A stretch of 18,892 nucleotides of DNA from Bacteriovoracaceae bacterium UBA4097. Its GTDB lineage: Bacteria; Bdellovibrionota; Bacteriovoracia; Bacteriovoracales; Bacteriovoracaceae. The notes below the pieces were generated by a model. It searched no databases and was not told the DNA's origin. It saw only the letters and a program-made list of their open reading frames with translations. This document shows positions 15,170 through 18,892 of this stretch, piece by piece. The first letter of the stretch is position 1, and every line of letters starts with the position of its first letter. Location of the stretch: the NCBI GenBank assembly GCA_002381765.1, contig DFXX01000004.1:1-18892 (forward strand). Reading direction: 5' to 3'. The position numbers were made by a program, and so were the translations under genes.

Positions 15170-16467
15170 TTTTAGTAAAAGAAGATTTTGAAGGTTTTAA
15201 GAGTTGGCTTGATCTGGATATTAATTCCATTGCCTGGGAAGGGCGGTATGCCGATTCTTTTAGCTCCTTCTGGGAATCTTTTTTTAAAGATCAGATAGAG
15301 CCCTCCGAGCTGGGACAGCGCTTTGAATATGCCAAAAAGATCGCTAAATCGGGACCATTGATTTCCTGGCTTAACTGGCTCTACGAAAAGTTTGTAGTAT
15401 ATTGCTTTATCCATAAGAAGTTCTCAGTCAGAGAAATTGCTCTGCTGTTTGAGCTGGAAGAAAAGTTTATCTCAACTATTTTAAGAGATCACTTTATCAA
15501 GGTTCATCCGACCTATGAGGACCTGATAAATGAAAAATTCCAAATCAGTAATGTGAGTTCTGAAAATCTCTTTTTAACTTTCTCAGATATCGAGCCCACT
15601 CTCGGTAGTGAGGCAATGGTTAAAGGAACTTTTGAGGACGACATTCTCGCTCACATGGAAGTCACTCTTTATCCAGACTGGTTAAACCTCGTTAAGGAAC
15701 TTCGTAAGGATATTCTTTCACTCAAAGTCGATTTCGAAAATCTAAAAAAGAAAACGGCTTTTAGAAAGCAAGTTCGCTTTATCCAGGAAGTTATTATTCT
15801 TCTTTTGATTTTGAGCTTTGTGGTCTTTGCTTTAAAGAATACCAATAAGTGGTATGAGGATTATTTGGTTAATAAAATCACTCTCTTTGAGCCCAATTTT
15901 TTTTGGCTTGATAAATCCCTTAACTATCAGGAGCAGGATCTTTTGGCACGCCAACAGATTGATCTCTCCAATAAAGAATTGGAAGAACTTGAGAAGCTTG
16001 AAGCCCAGCAAGTTTTCTCTGATGACAAGGCCAACACTCGCTATGATCCTGAATCAGATGTCGTGGTGCTGGACTCGGTAGAAGAAGTTCCGAAAAGTTT
16101 CGGTGAAGCTGAAACTGAACAATCTGCATATGAGGAAAATAAGAAGGGTGGTTATCGAGATAGCATGTATGCCTCATCTAATAAGAAGGCCTATCGAATT
16201 CTTATGTCCTCAGATCATCCCGTAGGCATTAGAAAGGAAATCCTTCCACTACTTGAGAAGTATGGCATCTCTCAGGTAGATAATGTGAAGCCGGGTACAG
16301 AGATTCCTGGGGGGCTATATTTCAACTTGGTCGTACCATCTAAAAATTTGAAGGATTTCATGACAAAGGTTACGACCTTTGGGGAAGCTACTATTTTTGA
16401 GAGTCGCTCGCAGGGGGGAGATCACGCAGGGAAAAACAGGGTCTTTATCTGGGTTAAATCGATCTAA
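15166..16467 (+). CDS. Predicted HTH / single-TM / periplasmic-domain protein, unknown function
   Basis: A 433-residue protein with an unusual layout. The Trp- and Phe-rich N-terminal region includes an HTH-like pattern at about 86-108 (FSVREIALLFELEEKFISTI). A positively charged stretch (LKKKTAFRKQVRF) then leads into one membrane helix at about 206-224 (EVIILLLILSFVVFAL). The positive-inside rule puts the HTH part in the cytoplasm and the rest in the periplasm. After the helix come an acidic, Glu/Asp-rich linker and a compact C-terminal domain (about 340-433) with alternating strands and a GLYFNLVVPSKNLKDFM stretch. I do not recognise the family. The start is taken as ATG 15166, which overlaps the thiolase TGA and has GAGG upstream; an earlier ATG at 15121 lies deep in the thiolase gene and lacks such support. 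The stop overlaps the opposing gene's stop. Confidence 0.75.
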   Translation: MILVKEDFEGFKSWLDLDINSIAWEGRYADSFSSFWESFFKDQIEPSELGQRFEYAKKIAKSGPLISWLNWLYEKFVVYCFIHKKFSVREIALLFELEEKFISTILRDHFIKVHPTYEDLINEKFQISNVSSENLFLTFSDIEPTLGSEAMVKGTFEDDILAHMEVTLYPDWLNLVKELRKDILSLKVDFENLKKKTAFRKQVRFIQEVIILLLILSFVVFALKNTNKWYEDYLVNKITLFEPNFFWLDKSLNYQEQDLLARQQIDLSNKELEELEKLEAQQVFSDDKANTRYDPESDVVVLDSVEEVPKSFGEAETEQSAYEENKKGGYRDSMYASSNKKAYRILMSSDHPVGIRKEILPLLEKYGISQVDNVKPGTEIPGGLYFNLVVPSKNLKDFMTKVTTFGEATIFESRSQGGDHAGKNRVFIWVKSI

Positions 16468-18239
16468 TCTTCTTTTCCTTTTCCTAAAATCGAGTCAAGC
16501 ATGCCAATCCCTACGATGGAATTATCCTTGGCCCCTCCGCCGCCTTCCTCGGGCTTAATGCTATTTTTAATGCCAGCAAATAACTCTTGATCAATCTCTT
16601 TAGCATTCTCAAGACCTTGCTGCTCTTTCTTCCAGGCATTAACGTTGCGGCCCACTTCAACCTCTGTATCGCCTTCTTTTTTCACGAGTTTTAGATGGCT
16701 GGTAATGATGTTATTAAAGAGGACCACTTGGGCCAGGCGAGCTCTTTCTTCTTGTGACTCCTTAACATTAGCTTGGGTTAGCTCTTTTTTATTAAGACCT
16801 TTCTTAGTGATTTCCTCTTCGCTAATTTGCCGTTTACCGAGTTTATTCTGAATGGTCTCAAGAGTTGCGATTCTCTTGGCTTCAAAGATTTTATCGATCT
16901 CAACTTCAATTTGATCAATAGTCAGGTTATCTGCTTTCCATTTCTTCAAAAGATCAAAATACCCATTATCGGTAAGGTAATCTTCGAGCCCTTTATCACT
17001 TTCGTCTTTAATTGCTCTAACTCGTGCCTTTTCCATCTCCTTTTTCATCCGAAGATCCATATCGGCGGCATGCTCAACTTTCAGGCGAGAATCATCTACT
17101 ACGAGATAGCCTTCACAATCCTTCATTTCTGGCCTTTCGGCGCATTTAGCAGTCATATCCATTTGGCTCTCAGTGGTACCACCCTTAAGCATATCGATAG
17201 ATGCCACATTGGTTAAATTATCCAGCGACTTACTCTCATCGGATTTACCGCGATCGTAGAACTTTGCCTTTTGCCCTTTATCCAGACTAACTGCAAATCC
17301 TCCCGATAGATCCTTCTCAAACTGCTCTTTAATGAGCTCGGAGCTCGTGATGGCCTTTCTAATATTTTGCAGTTTTGATTTCGTTAGGCAGGCATTTGCT
17401 CCCACTGGCATTTTATCATCAGTTGATTCTTTGGGAGTTTTTTCAAAATCTTCGCAGAGTGGTCTGATCTGATTTGAACAAAAATCAAAGAAGCCTCCCA
17501 GTTGATCCACATTGAAATTGGCATCAGCTGAGATACCTTTGAAGATATCTTTATAAATAGCACCCTCATCAGTAGTATTTGTAATTTTTCCAAAACCACC
17601 AGAGCCAGTATCAACTACTTCTACTGTGGCATTTGGATTTGCTAATACCTTTCCCCAGTACTTCACAAAATCCTTTTCGCTATCAGCAGGAGCATTTTTG
17701 AGTCTCAGATTTTCAAAACAAAAGCGAGAAATTTCAAAGAGAGCGTTCTTACCTAATTGGGTTGTGTAGAGTTGAATAAAGACTTTCTGATCGATGAGCT
17801 TGCGATTCTTAAACTTCAGCATGTCCTTGTTCTCTTTATCTTTCCGATCAATACCGGTCATCGCCTTGTACATTTTGTCGCCAAGGTAACCTGATATCGC
17901 CTTGACGTTATTACTTTGAACAAGACCGTAACTTTGTAGACCTAAGTTATTGGAGAGTTCTTGCAGATCTTTGGTATTTTTTTGACTCAACTTTTCTTTG
18001 AAGCATTCCTCGGCCAGTTTCGCCTTTTTTTCTCTTTCATCCTTGCTTACCACCTTTGGATCAAACTCATTTTTTTTCCGGCATTCATTGAATTCAGTAG
18101 AACCCTCTAGCAAGTTTTCTACTTCTACATCTTTAAGAACGGAGACGAATTTATTGCTGAGCTCTTTGTCGGTTAACATTTCAGGAGCCGCCATAGCGGA
18201 GAGAGCATATAAACTAAGAGGTAAAATGAGCATTTTCAT
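16464..18239 (-). CDS. Secreted, Cys-containing protein of unknown function
   Basis: A 591-residue protein with a classic signal peptide: MKMLILPLSLYALSAMA followed by APEM, with an Ala-Met-Ala cleavage site after residue 17. The mature protein is rich in Lys, Glu and Asp and largely helical by eye. Eight cysteines (53, 79, 174, 254, 262, 284, 366, 375) all lie in the first two thirds; an even number in an exported protein suggests disulfides. The last third has no Cys, includes long charged helices (about 385-510), and ends with a GGGG stretch and a hydrophobic GIGMLDSILG tail. No lipobox, catalytic motif or family is recognised. No good Shine-Dalgarno precedes ATG 18239 or the alternative ATG 18233. 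It follows the membrane-protein gene by 96 bases on the same strand. Confidence 0.8.
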   Translation of the reverse strand: MKMLILPLSLYALSAMAAPEMLTDKELSNKFVSVLKDVEVENLLEGSTEFNECRKKNEFDPKVVSKDEREKKAKLAEECFKEKLSQKNTKDLQELSNNLGLQSYGLVQSNNVKAISGYLGDKMYKAMTGIDRKDKENKDMLKFKNRKLIDQKVFIQLYTTQLGKNALFEISRFCFENLRLKNAPADSEKDFVKYWGKVLANPNATVEVVDTGSGGFGKITNTTDEGAIYKDIFKGISADANFNVDQLGGFFDFCSNQIRPLCEDFEKTPKESTDDKMPVGANACLTKSKLQNIRKAITSSELIKEQFEKDLSGGFAVSLDKGQKAKFYDRGKSDESKSLDNLTNVASIDMLKGGTTESQMDMTAKCAERPEMKDCEGYLVVDDSRLKVEHAADMDLRMKKEMEKARVRAIKDESDKGLEDYLTDNGYFDLLKKWKADNLTIDQIEVEIDKIFEAKRIATLETIQNKLGKRQISEEEITKKGLNKKELTQANVKESQEERARLAQVVLFNNIITSHLKLVKKEGDTEVEVGRNVNAWKKEQQGLENAKEIDQELFAGIKNSIKPEEGGGGAKDNSIVGIGMLDSILGKGKED

Positions 18240-18335
18240 ATGCTTATTTTATCGGAAGATCAGCTCCGAAGGCTTACGGAGAAGATGAATTTTATGAAAG
18301 AAGGGGGAAGGGTTAGTGAAATTAGATACTTATAA
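18240..18335 (-). promoter_or_regulatory. Intergenic gap with sigma-28-like promoter candidate and a small dyad
   Basis: Read on the minus strand, TAAGCCTT (18269-18276) and TCCGATAA (18249-18256) are 12 bases apart, resembling the sigma-28/FliA consensus TAAAGTTT-N11-GCCGATAA (5 of 8 and 7 of 8 matches, spacer one base long). The -10-like box ends 9 bases before the ATG of the secreted-protein gene, so the transcript would have almost no leader, in line with the missing Shine-Dalgarno. A CTCCG/CGGAG dyad (18264-18268 and 18277-18281) brackets the -35-like box. It could also be a weak hairpin, but no T-run follows in either direction. The promoter call is tentative. Confidence 0.3.
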
Positions 18336-18881
18336 CTACATGGCATCCCGGGAGATGCCAAATAAGGCCTTCATTTCTCCCAATAATAAATGGCTTTTCC
18401 CCAGGTAATACCACTGTCTGACAAATCCGATGAGCATGGCCGCTAGAAAGCCATAGGCCACTCCCGAATGAACAATCTTGGTTACTAGGCCAGTGTCATG
18501 AGCACCACCCAATAAAAAAGCTATAGTCCCAAGAATAAGCATCAGCATGGTCCAAGGAATGGTCTGTCTTTTAGAGAGTTGGGATTCATGTACATAACGA
18601 GCAACTTTCTTCTTATAGGGTTCAAGGTCAGCCGGGGGAGTGTCAAAGAGTTCAGATAAATTGGCTTCACTATTTAGGGCATTCCAAACATTTTCCACAA
18701 GCCTTGCTACTCCTATAAAGTAGAACATTACAAAGGCTTGAATAAAAATGACATACATGAAGGTAGGGATGGCCAATTGAATATGACCAAAATCAATGTT
18801 TATCCATCCAAGGGCAACAGTCGTAGTGAGCAGGACCCCTGCAAGCATGATGATCAATAAAAATCTCAGAAGATAGGCCAT
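18336..18881 (-). CDS. Four-helix integral membrane protein, unknown function
   Basis: A 181-residue protein with four predicted membrane helices at about 5-27, 36-58, 109-126 and 134-156. Lys/Arg residues cluster in the 59-108 loop (KKK at 90-92, KR at 104-105), so this loop and both ends are expected in the cytoplasm. The loop contains a TPPADLEPYKKKVARYVHES segment that may form an amphipathic helix. A short tail follows helix four (WYYLGKSHLLLGEMKALFG). No family is recognised. The ATG at 18881 has GGAAG 4 bases upstream. The TAATG context would allow overlap with the stop of a gene beyond the window, so it may be an internal gene of an operon. It is upstream of, and co-directional with, the secreted-protein gene. 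Confidence 0.8.
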   Translation of the reverse strand: MAYLLRFLLIIMLAGVLLTTTVALGWINIDFGHIQLAIPTFMYVIFIQAFVMFYFIGVARLVENVWNALNSEANLSELFDTPPADLEPYKKKVARYVHESQLSKRQTIPWTMLMLILGTIAFLLGGAHDTGLVTKIVHSGVAYGFLAAMLIGFVRQWYYLGKSHLLLGEMKALFGISRDAM

Positions 18882-18892
18882 TAGACTTCCAA

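Noticed and set aside
16827..17216. 129-codon open frame on the plus strand inside the secreted-protein gene
   Set aside because: It is antisense to a gene with a signal peptide and consistent composition; the translated frame is Phe/Ile-rich as expected of the complement of Lys/Glu codons.
18264..18281. CTCCG/CGGAG dyad as an intrinsic terminator for the membrane-protein gene
   Set aside because: Only five base pairs and no T-run after it on the minus strand, so terminator function is not supported.
17998..18288. 96-codon plus-strand frame over the signal-peptide end of the secreted gene
   Set aside because: Ser/Phe-rich complement of charged codons, with no ribosome site; a shadow frame.
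1..18892. Mobile elements, CRISPR arrays, toxin-antitoxin or defence genes, tRNA/rRNA genes
   Set aside because: Read on both strands: no spaced direct repeats, transposase or integrase motifs, or structured RNA gene signatures were seen.

Overview
The window reads as a stretch of bacterial chromosome with dense gene packing and moderately AT-rich DNA. Nothing in it looks mobile: there are no transposases, integrases, tRNAs, rRNAs, CRISPR repeats or phage genes. Four features make a predatory or deltaproteobacterium-like lineage (Bdellovibrionota, perhaps the Bacteriovorax/Peredibacter side) my best guess: glmU-glmS-pcrA-gatCAB with GatCAB-dependent tRNA amidation, an AsmA-like envelope protein, a free-standing FliG-C-like protein, and a large secreted Cys-containing protein with no family I recognise. 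This placement is inference; no phylogenetic marker was tested.

Layout. (A) Bases 1-13007, plus strand: glmU (5' end outside the window), an 83-base gap holding a nested hairpin, and then nine genes with gaps of 9 bases or less, or overlaps: glmS, a PcrA/UvrD helicase gene, gatC, gatA, gatB, an AsmA-like membrane-anchored protein, mtnA, a short Ppx/GppA-family phosphatase and a small cyclic-nucleotide-binding-like protein. There is no room for independent terminators between these nine genes, so they look like one transcription unit of about 11.5 kb. (B) Bases 13004-13895, minus strand: a coiled-coil protein followed by a small FliG-C-like protein. This pair meets operon A tail to tail, with the stop codons overlapping. 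(C) Bases 13991-16467, plus strand: a thiolase whose stop overlaps the start of a predicted HTH / single-TM / periplasmic-domain protein. B and C diverge from a 95-base region with promoter-like and palindromic sequence. (D) Bases 16464-18881, minus strand: a four-helix membrane protein, then a 591-residue secreted protein. D also meets C with overlapping stops.

How the genes fit together. GlmS makes glucosamine-6-phosphate and GlmU later makes UDP-GlcNAc, so the left end supplies peptidoglycan and LPS precursors. GlmS and GatCAB both spend glutamine as amide donor. GatCAB converts misacylated Glu-tRNA(Gln) and/or Asp-tRNA(Asn). The AsmA-like protein probably serves envelope lipid homeostasis. 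MtnA belongs to methionine salvage, and the Ppx/GppA protein to polyphosphate or (p)ppGpp turnover. The thiolase acts in acyl-CoA metabolism.

Most of the window is ordinary core genome. The parts most worth a second look are the glmS leader hairpin that covers the glmS Shine-Dalgarno, the FliG-C-like/coiled-coil pair that appears to lack the motor contact charges, the degenerate cNMP-binding protein at the end of the operon, the HTH-TM-periplasmic protein, and the secreted protein with a possible sigma-28-like, nearly leaderless promoter. I did not find a clear new multi-gene system such as a defence island or secretion cluster.
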